NCBI GenBank assembly: GCA_031771865.1
Contig: JASISA010000025.1
Location: forward strand, 744,001-808,000
Reading direction: 5' to 3'
Source of the DNA: Nothophaeocryptopus gaeumannii
Lineage: Eukaryota > Ascomycota > Dothideomycetes > Mycosphaerellales > Mycosphaerellaceae
Length of the DNA: 64,000 bases
This document shows positions 9,823 to 20,576 of the stretch, piece by piece. Each line of letters begins with the position of its first letter. Position 1 is the first letter of the stretch. A model generated the notes under the pieces. The model searched no databases. It saw only the letters and a list, made by a program, of their open reading frames with translations, and was not told where the DNA came from. A program made the translations under genes and the position numbers.

Positions 9823-11349
9823 ATGGCTGAAGAGCAGCCCGTGGGTGCCCCGCCGGCAGTGAGCGAGGTCAAAGACGAGAAGAAGCCATCTTCCCAGCAG
9901 ATCGACCCATATAATGTCGCCGGCGAAGTCGACGAGTCCGGCAACGTCAAGGCCATCGACTACGACAGACTCATCCAAGAGTTCGGCGTCCAACCACTCA
10001 CCGAAGAACACCTCAAGCGATTCGAACAAGTCACCGGCAAGCCCGCCCACCGACTGATGCGAAGAAAGCTCTTCTTCTCCCACCGCGACTTCGACAAGAT
10101 ACTGGACGTCTACGAGAAATATGGCACCTTCATGCTGTACACTGGGCGAGGGCCATCGAGCGGGAGCATGCACATCGGACACACTGTCCCTTTCCTCTTC
10201 ACCAAGGAGCTACAAGAGATGTTCGACGTACCTTTGGTCATTATGTTGACGGATGACGAGAAATATTTGTATACGCGGAACAAGAACAAGGGTGTACAAC
10301 AGAAGGGAAGTGCTGTGGAGAACTATCTTCAACACGCACAGGAAAACATGAAGGACATCATTGCATTGGGCTTTGACCTCAAGAAGACCTTCATCTATAC
10401 CGACTACGCGTTCCTCGGAGGCCATTTCTACTGGAACACATCGGAGTTTGAGTCGCTCGTTACCAACAATCAGGCGTTTGGAGCATTCGGCTTCGACGGG
10501 AGTACAAGCATCGGGCTCACTGGTTACGGCGCAAAGCAATGCGTCGCTGCCTTCCCATCCTCATATCCAGAACTTTTCGGCTACCCAAATTACCGACCTC
10601 CAGAGTTTGACGACGCGGCAGAAAGACGACACAAGCCACTGTCGAAAATTCCAACCCTCATCCCTTGCGCGATCGACCAAGAGCCATACTTCCGCGTGCT
10701 ACGAGATCGCTGCGAGCGAATGACCGACCCTCACCCGAAAACCTGCCTTATCCTCTCCAAGTTCCTGACAGCGCTACAAGGCCCGGGTGGTAAGATGAGT
10801 GCATCGGACAAGAGCTCTGCAATCTTCATGGACGACAAGCCGAACGAAATCAAGAACAAGATTAACAAATATGCCTTCTCAGGTGGCAGAGAGACTTTGG
10901 AAGAGCACAGAGAGCATGGTGGAAACCCAGACGTCGATGTCGCGTGGACTTACCTGTCGTATTTCTTGGAGGACGATGCGGAGCTTGAGGATCTTGCTAC
11001 CAAGTATCGAGCAGGGGAGCTGACGACTGGTGAGATGAAGAAGAGATGTATCGAGGAGTTGCAGAAATTCGTGGGTGCATTCCAGGAGCGAAGAGCAAAG
11101 GTTGACAAGGAGGTGATGAAGAGCTACATGAGACCGCGAAAGCTGGAGTTCAAGGGAAACCCGAACCCGACGCAGCCCAATACCGAGCCGAAGGAGGAGG
11201 TGAATGGAGATGCCGCTTCGGCGCCACGAGCAGACGGCAAGCTCACGAAGGGTGAGCGCAAACTAGCTAAGATCAATGCTAAGAAGGAAGCTGCAGGGAA
11301 GCTGCCAGTGCGGCAAAAGGAGGAAGGTGCGAATGGTAGTAATGAATAG
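9823..11349 (+). CDS. WRS1: Tryptophanyl-tRNA synthetase, cytoplasmic
   Basis: Single exon, 508 residues. Class I aminoacyl-tRNA synthetase that charges tRNA-Trp in the cytosol. The HIGH motif is at residues 117-120 within GPSSGSMHIGH and the KMSKS loop appears as KMSAS at about 325, both typical for eukaryotic TrpRS. The Rossmann core and the helical anticodon-binding C-terminal part (EELQKFVGAFQERRAKV) are complete. The first ~40 residues are charged, without a mitochondrial presequence, so this is the cytosolic enzyme. After the catalytic body there is a Lys/Glu-rich tail of about 60 residues (KLTKGERKLAKINAKKEA), likely disordered. Confidence 0.96.
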   Translation: MAEEQPVGAPPAVSEVKDEKKPSSQQIDPYNVAGEVDESGNVKAIDYDRLIQEFGVQPLTEEHLKRFEQVTGKPAHRLMRRKLFFSHRDFDKILDVYEKYGTFMLYTGRGPSSGSMHIGHTVPFLFTKELQEMFDVPLVIMLTDDEKYLYTRNKNKGVQQKGSAVENYLQHAQENMKDIIALGFDLKKTFIYTDYAFLGGHFYWNTSEFESLVTNNQAFGAFGFDGSTSIGLTGYGAKQCVAAFPSSYPELFGYPNYRPPEFDDAAERRHKPLSKIPTLIPCAIDQEPYFRVLRDRCERMTDPHPKTCLILSKFLTALQGPGGKMSASDKSSAIFMDDKPNEIKNKINKYAFSGGRETLEEHREHGGNPDVDVAWTYLSYFLEDDAELEDLATKYRAGELTTGEMKKRCIEELQKFVGAFQERRAKVDKEVMKSYMRPRKLEFKGNPNPTQPNTEPKEEVNGDAASAPRADGKLTKGERKLAKINAKKEAAGKLPVRQKEEGANGSNE

Positions 11350-12283
11350 ATGAATGAATGAAGTGCGGATAGCAGGCCTCCTGGCGGCCTCTCCGTTAGA
11401 AAAGACGTTTCCGTGGCATTGGTGGGAAACCCGTAGCTTCAAAAACGAACACGATTTCAGAGGCCGGATAAACATCGTAAGCAACTGGCCTCGAGGGTTT
11501 CACTGAGTTCTGTGCTCACAGCTTTGCAGATGGCATGGTTGGAGGCGTTGCACGTTGGAGAGGGAAGTGGCCATCACTATCTGGCTCGTTCGATGCCCTT
11601 TCAAGATTTACATCTATGACTGCGATGCCTCGCTATTAAAGCGCATTTACGATCTCAAGGCGTCAATACTACAAGTACAAAGACGAAATTGAGGATACAA
11701 GAGTCACTCGTCTAATTAGTGTCGGACTTCGTAATCATGGGAAAGTGTGGAAGAATCTTGTCACATGGGCTCGTTATGTCTGGGAGGACAGAGTGCCAGC
11801 CTATTCCAGACATGCGGATATGAAGGACGATGAGCACGAGGCTGTTGTTGTCGGGGCGCATGAGATCGCTGTACATCACAGAAAGCGCAGCTGGGAGGAG
11901 TGTAAAATGGCGCTCGAGTCGTTTCGTTACGTGGTGGGCAAGCTCGACAAGGAATGGGCCCAGTGAATTAGCAGAAGTGCAGCAAGCCTCTTCTTCATGG
12001 CTTCAATGCACCATGGTCTTCGAATCGCGGGCTGCCTGCGAAAATTGGCTGGTGGCGGGGAGATCAATCAGCGATGATGTCTGTCAGAGAACTCGGCACC
12101 GATGAAGAAGAACTGATAAGTCACATGCCGGCGCTGCTTGGATTCAAGACTGAGCGGCACGTTTGCCAGGTGGCGCATGTGTATCAGGTCATTTTCTTGA
12201 CATCCATCAAGACCACGCCCCTGATTACCATATCCGTTTCCTCTGAAAAACAGCCACATCGATTCAGCTAAGCCTTCGCCAAC
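11350..12283. other. Intergenic
   Basis: About 930 nt. An ATGAATGAATGA micro-repeat lies right at the WRS1 stop. A 73-codon ORF at 11745-11966 (Trp/Glu-rich) faintly resembles parts of short fungal unknowns but has no recognised domain, so I leave it uncalled. Confidence 0.35.
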
Positions 12284-12811
12284 ATGCCGTCGAAACGCAA
12301 ACCGAAGGCGCCGGAGCCATCTCGCAAACGACCGAAGATCGACAGAACCCAACTGACTGAAGCCAACAACCAGACACCTCTCATGCGTCTCCCTGCTGAA
12401 ATTCGCAACGAGCTATGGGCCATGGCTCTCATCACCTCCGACGAACAGCATCAATTCTCCTTCGATGCCATCGATTTTGACTCTACACTTGCGAGGCGCT
12501 TTACTCGACTACACGGGAAGTTCCAGGACAGGTGCAAAGACGAGGAGTACGTGGCGGACTTCACCAAGATTCACTATTTCTTTCCCTGCTTTCGGAGCAA
12601 GTACTCTGATCGAAAATGGGGCAACGTGCTGGATTGGGCGGAGGCGATCTGGAAACAGGAATTGCCGTGGCTTGAGGGAGACGATGATGACGACTGGGAG
12701 GAAGGAGAGACTGCGGAGGCGCACATGATTGCTAGAAAGCATATTGGTCGACCAAAGGAAGAGCTTGAGTCGAGAATGTTCCAGCTGGGGAAGCGATTGA
12801 GGTATTTGTAG
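12284..12811 (+). CDS. 2EXR/F-box-like hypothetical protein
   Basis: Single exon, 175 residues. A basic N-terminus (MPSKRKPKAPEPSRKRPK) that could act as a nuclear localisation signal is followed by LMRLPAEIRNELWAMAL at about 37-53. That LP-E-IR-(I/L)-W pattern is the opening of the 2EXR/F-box-like modules that are numerous in Dothideomycetes. The rest is acidic and without a recognised domain, with an Asp-run DDDDDWEEGE near 132. Function is unknown; a role in ubiquitin ligase recruitment would be speculation. The start ATG has a good context and is the first in the frame. Confidence 0.65.
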   Translation: MPSKRKPKAPEPSRKRPKIDRTQLTEANNQTPLMRLPAEIRNELWAMALITSDEQHQFSFDAIDFDSTLARRFTRLHGKFQDRCKDEEYVADFTKIHYFFPCFRSKYSDRKWGNVLDWAEAIWKQELPWLEGDDDDDWEEGETAEAHMIARKHIGRPKEELESRMFQLGKRLRYL

Positions 12812-13330
12812 AACGGGAGATGCGGCGAAGGACTTGAGCTTGAGCTGCACTGAGCATCGATCAGTTGCATTGGAGATGCAACGAAGAGACGATTGAGCTC
12901 GGTCGGTGACGAAGAAGAGAAGCGACAAGGGGAGTCGAGACAGCGAATGGCATTTGAGCTGCCGAGAGACCGGGGGCAGGTGACAGACACCATTGCCTCG
13001 CTTTCGTGTGCGTGCCCATAAGCAAAGTGAGTCCTACGAGACAAGTACAAACCACAGTATTTTATAGGACAACAATTAGGCACGAGCTTCTCACTCTAGT
13101 ACTTTCTCATTTCCAGAGCTGCCACCGTTGCGCTTAGCAGCATGTCAAGATGTGGCATGATCGAGAGGCGGGCAATGAACTTTTGTCACATGCCCTGGAA
13201 CCAAGGGATCAATGCAACAGTCAGGTTTCAGATCGGCTCTCAATTCATCTGCTGTCGTTCATTCAACACCTGCTCAGAATATCTATACACAAATCATCAC
13301 ATTCATCACCCAAAACCCATCACCCTCCAT
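12812..13330. other. Intergenic between convergent genes
   Basis: About 520 nt. Overlapping short ORFs are antisense shadows or random. No feature recognised. Confidence 0.4.
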
Positions 13331-14821
13331 TTAGATCTTGTACGAATGCATAACATGCGCATTGCAATAAGCCTTAAGCCCCTCCTTACCCCACTCCCCA
13401 CCAATACCACTCTCCTTATGTCCACCAAAGAACGCCTGCGGCGTCGGCTTCTCCCAAGAATTGATAAACACCGATCCAGCCTCCAATTGCTTACCGATCT
13501 TCTCAGCGCGAGCAACATCCTTACCCCAGACACAAGCACCCAGACCAGCATTGGTGGCATTGGCACGCTTGATGACTTCCTCCTCATCCTCCCATGGCTG
13601 GGTAGGCACGATAGGACCGAATGGCTCTTCCTGGATGATTCGGGAGTCGTTTGGTGGGTTGTCGATGATGGTAGGTTGGACGAAGAATCCCTTTCCTGGG
13701 GAAACCTCCTCTGGTCCGACGGCGAATTTGTAGCCTTGTTTCTTGGTATCCTCGAAATACTGCTTGACCTTTTCGTATTGCATGGAGTTCTGGATGGGGC
13801 CGAGGAAAGCACCCTCGGAAGGTGGACCGACGGTCAGAGTCTTGGTGAAGTTGACCATCTCCGTGAGCATCTCGTTGTAGATGTCCTTGTGGATGTAGAT
13901 GCGCTTGGTGGCAACGCAGACTTGGCCGGAGTTTTGGAAGGCGCCCATGACGAGTTCCGGGGCGGTTTTCTTGACGTCGACGTCGGGGAGGACGATGGAG
14001 GCGTCGTTGCCGCCGAGCTCGAGGGTGACGCGCTTAAGGGTTTGGGCGCAGGCGGCCATGATCTTCTTGCCGGTGGCGATGGAGCCTGTGAAGGAGATCT
14101 TGGCGATGTCTGGGTTGGCTGTGAGCATTGGGCCGAGGTAGTCGTCGCCTCCGATGACTTGGACAACGCCGGGCTCGTAGATTTGCTGGGCGATTTCGAC
14201 GACCTTCAAGGTGGTGTATGGAGTGAATGGAGATGGCTTGACGATGATCGTGTTACCAGTAAGGAGGGCTGGAATGATCTTGCCAATGGAGAGAATGATT
14301 GGGAAGTTCCAGGGGCAGATAGCTCCAATGACACCAAGAGGAGTGTAACTGGTGGTGATGGTCTTCTCCCCATCGTCCATCTTCTCCTCTGGGAGCTCGA
14401 GGGTGGCATGGTGGTCAAACCAGCCAGACACACCCTTGGCCTCCATCTCGGCAATTTGTTTCTGCGTGGTTCATCAGATTCGTTTTCTTCATACTATCAT
14501 CAAGGCCAAACATACCGGCTTGCCGGTCTCAGAGCAGAGAAGCTCGACCATCTCGTCGGCGACTGCGGCAAGAGCATCCTTGTACTTCTCAAGGAGCGCC
14601 TTCCTCTCCTGGATTGTGGTCTTCTTGTACTTGTCAAAGGCCTTCTTCGCAGAGGCTACTGCCTCGTCCACATCTTTCTGGTTACCAATTGGCACAGGCC
14701 AAAGCTTGTCGCCGGTTGATGGGTCGGTACCATAATGCTGGTCCTTGGCCGATCGCTTCTCGCCATTGATGATGTTGTAGAACTCATCCCACTTGAGGTC
14801 GGAAACCTTGGACGGAGACAT
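13331..14821 (-). CDS. Aldehyde dehydrogenase (NAD(P)+-dependent)
   Basis: Two exons, 14821..14516 and 14461..13331, with a 54-nt intron (donor GTATGT, acceptor CACGCAG); 478 residues. It oxidises aldehydes to carboxylic acids. Visible family blocks are WNFPIILSIGKIIPALLTGN (cofactor-binding, catalytic Asn), FTGSIATGKKIM, the catalytic glutamate in ELGG, and the catalytic cysteine in NSGQVCVATKRIYIH. The C-terminal EEPFGPIVP and SGIGGEWGKEGL blocks are intact. MSPSKVSDLKWDEF was chosen as start because the upstream extension in the frame (to 14887) has a hydrophobic, non-family sequence. No peroxisomal signal (it ends SYKI) and no presequence are visible, so the enzyme is probably cytosolic. 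The native substrate cannot be told. Confidence 0.93.
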
Positions 14822-16132
14822 GATTGCTGTGAAGATAGAAAAGCAGTAGTAAACAGACAAGTAAAGGGTAACTTGAAGAAGGTCCAAGAAGAAGTAACTG
14901 GGCGCAGGAACGTCTTGGATACTAATCTCCTCAGCTCTCTCTTATGCTCGGCTAGTGATCAACCTTGGTTATGCCGCACAGCTCTCCGCCCCGTGGACAG
15001 CTACGGCTAAGGTAGCGCTGATGAGAGGCATGCGGGGCACTCTCGAGTGTAGTCGTGCACACAGCTCGGCCCAGACCAACGACGCGACCAGCAGTGGACG
15101 TACAGTTCCTGCCGCGATCCACTCGGGCTGAGTCTTGCAGAGCGTGTCGCTGCTTGGCAGCAGTCGGCGTCGCTCAACGAGGCATTGAGGATGCCTATCT
15201 TTCGGAACATGACGCTTGCGGACTCCTTCTGCGCGCGATGATCTCAGCATAGGTGGTATGAATCAAAATATCATTTTGCTGTGTCATGTCAGGATAGAAA
15301 CAACACTCCGCGTGCTCTCCAGCGTCCCTCGGCCTCTCCAGGTGTTTGATGACATGGGCGCTGGGTGGCCTGTCCTTGCAAAAACAGCAAGGGAGTCAAT
15401 GGAGGTGTGCCCCCAATCTTCGTCGGCCAACTTCCTGTCGTGCATCCACCTTCGAACAGCAGCCGACCCAGATCTAACAAGTGTCGGGGTGTACTACTTG
15501 GCGGAGGCAATCAGTCGATATTATTCTGCACGAGCGCTTATCTCGCCGCAAAATCCACAAAGCTATGCGACTAAACGATTGGCCTGTTTGCGGTGTACGC
15601 ACGAGGGTAACGTACGAGAATACCACCTTAGTCCAGCTCACGGAATGAGCATCCGCGAGGATCACTAGAGTTTATCTGCGAAGCTGACTGTAATATAGCA
15701 CCGCCTGTGATCAACAGCGCCTGTGTGGGACTGAGAATCCCGCTTCATGCTGACTCTCCAAACAGTACAAGCTATTCCAAGAGCTGCTACGAAACGAGGC
15801 GGTAATGAGGCGTATCTGACACGACAGAAGATTATTTGGTGCAAAGACAAGCGGCTAACTAAACCGGACACAGTGACAATGAACAGCTTCTTCCACTTGG
15901 CCAACGACCAAATGATGTTCGGGATTTACATGCCTCTACCTTGCAATGCTTATCTGACCATCATGTCAAGTTTCAAGGAGCTGCTGGGAAAACTACCGAT
16001 TATGAGTACCGGGGCGCCTCAAAACACCGTGTGCTCATGTGCGACTTGATCTGTCGTACTACACGATATCAAGTCATAACTGAGCAAACTGGCCGACATA
16101 TGCCACCTCCTCCCAACGCCACTGCTTCCTTC
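14822..16132. other. Intergenic
   Basis: About 1.3 kb between the ALDH promoter and the 3' end of the Clr5-type gene. Several ORFs of 60-150 codons occur on both strands, but none shows a domain, codon pattern or splice structure that convinces. Confidence 0.4.
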
Positions 16133-18029
16133 TCATATATACCCACCATTCAGTGTCACCAAGAACGTCGGCTTGCTGCCCGCAGCTTCGAGGTACACTT
16201 GCAGTTCCTCATCGTGATCGATCTGCCAGCTACTGTTGCTGCCATCCATACCAGCAACCTTCATCACCTGCACAGCACCAGCCTTACAGGTAGCTGCCTT
16301 ACGTAGCGAGTCCATAGTTGCGCCTGCCAGCTTGCCAAGCCACATCTTAGGATGGTTGCCAATGACCGAGGCGGCAGGTGCCAAGCGGAAATACGCTGGG
16401 ATGGGCTGCGCGGGTTGAGGGGGGACGAAAGGGCCCGGTAATGAGCGCGGGATCGAGGTCGAAGTCTATATCTCCAGTGGCTTGCGCCAGAGTTCCTATC
16501 AGATTGCCGTTTGGTTGGGCAGGATACATACGGCCTTGAACGGCAGCTCTGACACGAGGCTGCGAGATAACCAGATCTGCTTCTTTGGCGGCCTTGAGCT
16601 CAGCGGCGGTCCTCGATCGCGGAGCAGTAGCAGCCCACGCCGGACCGGGTCCAGGTCCGTAGCGCGCGTTCTTTTGCATGATCTCTCGCTCACCGCGCTT
16701 GTTCTTGTCCTCCCGGAAGCGCTTCATGGCATCGCTGCAGAGGAGATCTACAGCCTTGGTCTTCTTTAGATCGTTCTCGTCAATAGCTTGCTTGAGCTCC
16801 TCAAAAGTATCAATCCATTGCTGGCGAAGCTTCTGCCAGTGATCCTCGCCACTTATAAGACGCGACTCGAACCCGTCGTTGGTGAGAATCTCGTAGAAGG
16901 AGCGACGAAATTCCTTGCTTTTCGTCGGGTCAACGTTCAATATGTTGTTGGCATCTGCGATGGTAATGGCCTTGTTTTGCACGCGCATGCGCTTCGTCAC
17001 ATCTGAGCACAGGCAATCCAATGCAATGATTTTCTTCTCCTGGTCGGGCTGCAGCGGGTGCATCATGGCGCTGAGGTGCATGTTCTCACGAATGAGCTTG
17101 CGCTTGCTCTCTTCCCACATGCCTTCGGCGCATTGTGTCTTCTTGATGATGTCCATCTCCTCACAGATGGCCTGGTAGTCCTTGCGGACAGTCTGGTACA
17201 TCTCGTTGGAGAGAGATAGGTAGGCTTTGCACTCATCCAGGCTGGTCTCTGAGTTGTACCTCGGCTCAGTTCCAGGAGCGTCAGGAGGCAAGTGGCCATA
17301 ACCTCTGATGCGCCGCCGTCGCTTGCGAGCAGCCAGTCTCTGGTCGCTCTCTAGCTGAATCTCCAACAACCGCTGTTGACGCTGTGCTTCCTTCTCTGGG
17401 TCGAGAAGTGGCGTGTTGAGCAGTTGTGCCTCTTCCTCCGCGAGCGACTGTGCGCCAGCAGCAGCAGCTTCCAGCTGGACATGAAACTCATCGTTAATGT
17501 TGTCTTGTTCACCGACACCACTGCCACTATCTTGGTCGTTGTTCTCGCTGTCCCTCTTACGCTTCTTGCTCGAATCGGGTGGTTTGTAGCCCTGCTCATT
17601 GCGCAGTCTCAACCCGTTCTTGCGCCAGATCTTAGTGAAGTCATACTCCTTGATCTCCCAGCCATCATCGCGGATCTGGCGTTTGATGTCCTTCTGGTTC
17701 ACATTCTGCTTCCAAAGCTTTTGTATTCGTGCCGATATAGCTTCTTCCTCTTCATCCGTGAGTTTCTTGTTGTGAGATGGAAAGCCCCATGCCTGGAACT
17801 GGCGTAGAAAGCCTTTGCGACATGGCAGTTCTTCCGCGTTGAAGTGCTCAGCGAAGTACCTGGCGATCTCGTTTGCGCTCTTTCTCTGGTTTACGTAGAG
17901 CTCCCAGCAGAGGTCGCGTTTGTCGGACCAGTCGTACCTGTACGGGTGGGAGGGTCAGTGACTGCTTCTACCAAGAAGAGAGTGGCATGGTTACTTCGGT
18001 GGACGACCAACTCTACGTTTTGTCTCCAT
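16133..18029 (-). CDS. Clr5-domain-type protein with AT-hook-like N-terminus; frameshift near C-terminus
   Basis: Exon 1 (18029..17995) encodes METKRRVGRPPK, an AT-hook-like GRPPK motif. A 57-nt intron follows (branch CTGAC, acceptor CGTACAG), then exon 2 from 17937. Residues ~12-110 resemble the helix-turn-helix Clr5-type repeats of filamentous fungi (YDWSDKRDLCWELYV; KKLTDEEEEAISARI; VNQKDIKRQIRDDGWEI). A basic region, KRKRD then RKRRRRIRG, and acidic, coiled-coil stretches follow. The reading frame ends at 16347 in nonsense-like sequence, while the next frame continues at once with YFRLAPAAS and KMWLGKL to 16133, matching the usual C-terminal module. The switch needs one base less in a run of six C (16419-16424). 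A long intron from GTATGT near 16540 could also restore frame. A nuclear, DNA-associated role is inferred. Confidence 0.7.
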
Positions 18030-18480
18030 CTCGATGTCCGGAATATGATACCGATGTACTCTCTCGCCGGCCGGAGTCGCGGGAGGTGGACGGAAGTAGA
18101 GGCATGCTTAGTCACGCAGGTCCTTGAGGTAGCTCCAACCCTCGCTCTTTGAACTTCTCCTTTCCTGCTCCATCTCGCAAACGTATGCATCGATAGGCGC
18201 GTACTGCCGCATGTCTGTCATGAGTGGAAGTGTCAAGCATTCTGATTGTTCAATACCCGGCGGGCATTGATAGAGCCTGGATGCCTCACAAGTACCTGGA
18301 TAGATACCGGTACATGGTAATTCCCTCCGGAGCCCCACTCAAGGCAAGTCGCTCCGGCGTGAGATGAGGCGAAGGTAAGTGAGTAAGACGCTATCGAGAG
18401 GAGGTCCTCTACCCTCAATAGCACTTCTAGATCCACTTACATTCACTTCTCGAGACACTCAGGACTCAACTGTCGACAAA
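18030..18480. promoter_or_regulatory. Divergent promoter between Clr5-type and VOC genes
   Basis: 450 nt between head-to-head genes. Nothing more specific recognised. Confidence 0.35.
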
Positions 18481-19044
18481 ATGATCAGCGGAATTGCACA
18501 CGTCAACCTGACTGTTCCAGAAGGGGTATGGAACTAATAAAGTCCACGAGAGGCAGATTGCTGACAGCTCCCTTTGAGTTAAGACTCTGGATCAAGCAAA
18601 TGCCTTCTACGGCGAGACTCTTGGTTTGACAGCGAGGCAAGTTCCGCAGCTCCAGAAAGGCACACTTGCATGGTATGTACATCGAATCTGCATTGAATGG
18701 CGGTTGCTGATTCAAGAAAGGTTTGACATCGGGTCCTCAGGGCAACAGGTAGTCTCCCCTTGCTGTCAAGGACTACGTCTTCAGCTAACATATAACAGAT
18801 TCACATTGCCTTCGGACCAAACGAGCTGAAGTCTTCGCGGCATCCATGCTTCCGCTTAGAAAACCCGGAGGCACTTCTCTCCCTACGCCAACGGATCTGG
18901 GATCACCACGTCAAGGCTGATGATGCAGCTCCCAAAGAAGCAGACAAGCCCGGCCAAGAGAACACTGGCGCGAAGGGCGTAGAGTACCCTCAGCGATTCT
19001 TCGCAAGAGACTATGCTGGCAACAGATTGGAGTTTAGCTTGTAG
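18481..19044 (+). CDS. VOC-superfamily (glyoxalase/bleomycin-resistance fold) protein
   Basis: Four small exons: 18481..18525, 18584..18672, 18721..18748 and 18799..19044, giving 135 residues. All junctions keep frame. The first intron ends in an unusual AAG and the second in AAAG; the third ends TAACAG. The product begins MISGIAHVNLTVPEG, then TLDQANAFYGETLGL, FDIGSSGQQIHIAFG and, at the end, FFARDYAGNRLEF. This is the beta-alpha-beta-beta-beta pattern of VOC metalloenzymes, with a possible metal His in AHVNL, a possible second in HIAFG, and the final Glu in NRLEF. Substrate is unknown: glyoxalase, dioxygenase and isomerase activities all occur in this fold. The gene is too fragmented for a simple ORF scan to see. 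Confidence 0.8.
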
Positions 19045-19286
19045 AAGCAATGCACAATCTACAGTTCTAATTCTAATTTTGTTCCTTCCATGTCATGCGC
19101 TTCGTCATTAACTTCTTCGCAGCGCCTCCGTATTGACGAGTGCGAGAAATCAGACGGAGGGGCTGTAATGGGCGTGATGGATGTCAGGAAGAGTATGCAA
19201 ATGACACTGACTGGAGAACACCAGGTAATTGGCATTCAAATGGCAGAACAAAGTCATCTGCGAGCTGTGCATGGTGCCTTCAACCC

Positions 19287-20576
19287 ATGATTCGACCGCA
19301 ATATCCGCACGCATGGCAAAAACGTCAGCTGGTCGGAGGAATGAAGCACCATATACCAGCCACGTCCTCCACTGTTCTGGAAGTCCACGCTTTGCGAAAC
19401 GCGCTCTCGAAGGCCTCCTCGCCAGCTTGGATGTCCCACCTACTTTCGAAGGCCAACATGCGACCTCGGATCTACAGCTGGTTCAACGACCTCCCGGTAT
19501 GGATGCAGCCGACCCTCTCGGCACCGGATAGGTCGCAGGAGCCCTTCCGCTCTGCTTCAATACCATCGGTCTCGGCAGGCGCATCGACAAAGCGACGATC
19601 TCGCGCCGAGGCTCTATCGCGTCCCGAAGGCCAACAGCCGGCGGCTTCAGATTTCACATTGGACAGTAGCAAGTGCAGCATTGATGAGGGAGGAGATAGC
19701 GATTCTGAGAATGAAGGTCCCTGGGATGTGCCTAGTCGATGGCAAGAGATGCATAGTCCAAGTCTGCGGTATCCCGGAAGGGTGGAGAAATTGGAAGATC
19801 CGCAGTCAAGGCGCTCAGAGTCACAGTACTCCGAGTCGAAGTATTCTGACGCGCAGGAGATGAGAGAGCTTCCGCCTGAGCCGCTGTCTCCAGAGCCTGC
19901 AGAGTTACTGCTACAGGAGCAGATCCTAAGCCCACGCATCGAAGACGAAGCTGCCAAGAAGTCACCCAAAACCAACAGAGCGCCTTTACGATGGACGGCG
20001 CAATCTCTCAATCTACCAGAAGGACCGATAGGTCAAAACAGGACCGGAACTGAAGTTCGAGATCTTGCTACAGAAACCTCAAAACCAGCCAGACCAGAGA
20101 AGGCACATTACTCGTCCAATTGGCGCTCTCACTGGCCGCTCGCTAAAGCAGGCTGGCTAATGTCTACTACCGCGAGCGGAAAGTCCAAGTCAGCGAAGGA
20201 CCACAATATCAAATGGTGGGGACGAGCAGACAGATCTCGCGATCCATTGCAAGACTACTCTCACGGAGCGATGGAAGTTGTCCAAGACTGGGAGAGAGTG
20301 CGCTATGATTGTCTTGAAAAGTATGGCCGGCCAGCTGGAATGTCACCATTGCCACTGGTACCAAGGTCAGCTCACTACCAGAATCAAGGTCCCCTGCACG
20401 AGATCTCGCTCAGCAATGAGACTTCTTACCGTAAAAAGAATGGCGAGCAGACTGTGGCGCAAACGTCACGCAGTCGAAAGGGGTGGCCGCTTGTTATGGC
20501 TGCTGTACTCTTCGTTTTGGCCTCTGGAATTCTGATCAGCACGCTGGTTTACTTCGATCCGAATGCAGCGAGGTAG
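19287..20576 (+). CDS. Hypothetical tail-anchored membrane protein, mostly disordered
   Basis: Single open frame; from the ATG at 19287 it gives 429 residues. Most of the protein is Ser/Glu/Arg/Pro-rich and likely disordered (SRRSESQYSESKYSDAQ). Near the C-terminus a single hydrophobic segment (about 395-419, VMAAVLFVLASGILISTLVYF in part) is preceded by basic SRSRKGW and followed by a short tail. That arrangement suggests a tail-anchored or single-pass protein with its bulk in the cytosol. No known domain is recognised. The start is uncertain: the frame is open back to 19140. In 19313-19529 a second frame beginning MAKTSAGRRNEAPY also reads like protein. The 3' two thirds is the safer part. 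Confidence 0.55.
   Translation: MIRPQYPHAWQKRQLVGGMKHHIPATSSTVLEVHALRNALSKASSPAWMSHLLSKANMRPRIYSWFNDLPVWMQPTLSAPDRSQEPFRSASIPSVSAGASTKRRSRAEALSRPEGQQPAASDFTLDSSKCSIDEGGDSDSENEGPWDVPSRWQEMHSPSLRYPGRVEKLEDPQSRRSESQYSESKYSDAQEMRELPPEPLSPEPAELLLQEQILSPRIEDEAAKKSPKTNRAPLRWTAQSLNLPEGPIGQNRTGTEVRDLATETSKPARPEKAHYSSNWRSHWPLAKAGWLMSTTASGKSKSAKDHNIKWWGRADRSRDPLQDYSHGAMEVVQDWERVRYDCLEKYGRPAGMSPLPLVPRSAHYQNQGPLHEISLSNETSYRKKNGEQTVAQTSRSRKGWPLVMAAVLFVLASGILISTLVYFDPNAAR

Noticed and set aside
11745..11966. 73-codon ORF between TrpRS and the 2EXR-like gene
   Set aside because: No domain, no exon partner, and weak start context; treated as intergenic.
13142..14719. A 525-codon plus-strand frame opposite the aldehyde dehydrogenase
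   Set aside because: It lies almost entirely antisense to a clear ALDH gene and its Gly/Asp/Leu-rich composition is what the reverse complement of that gene produces. No domain.
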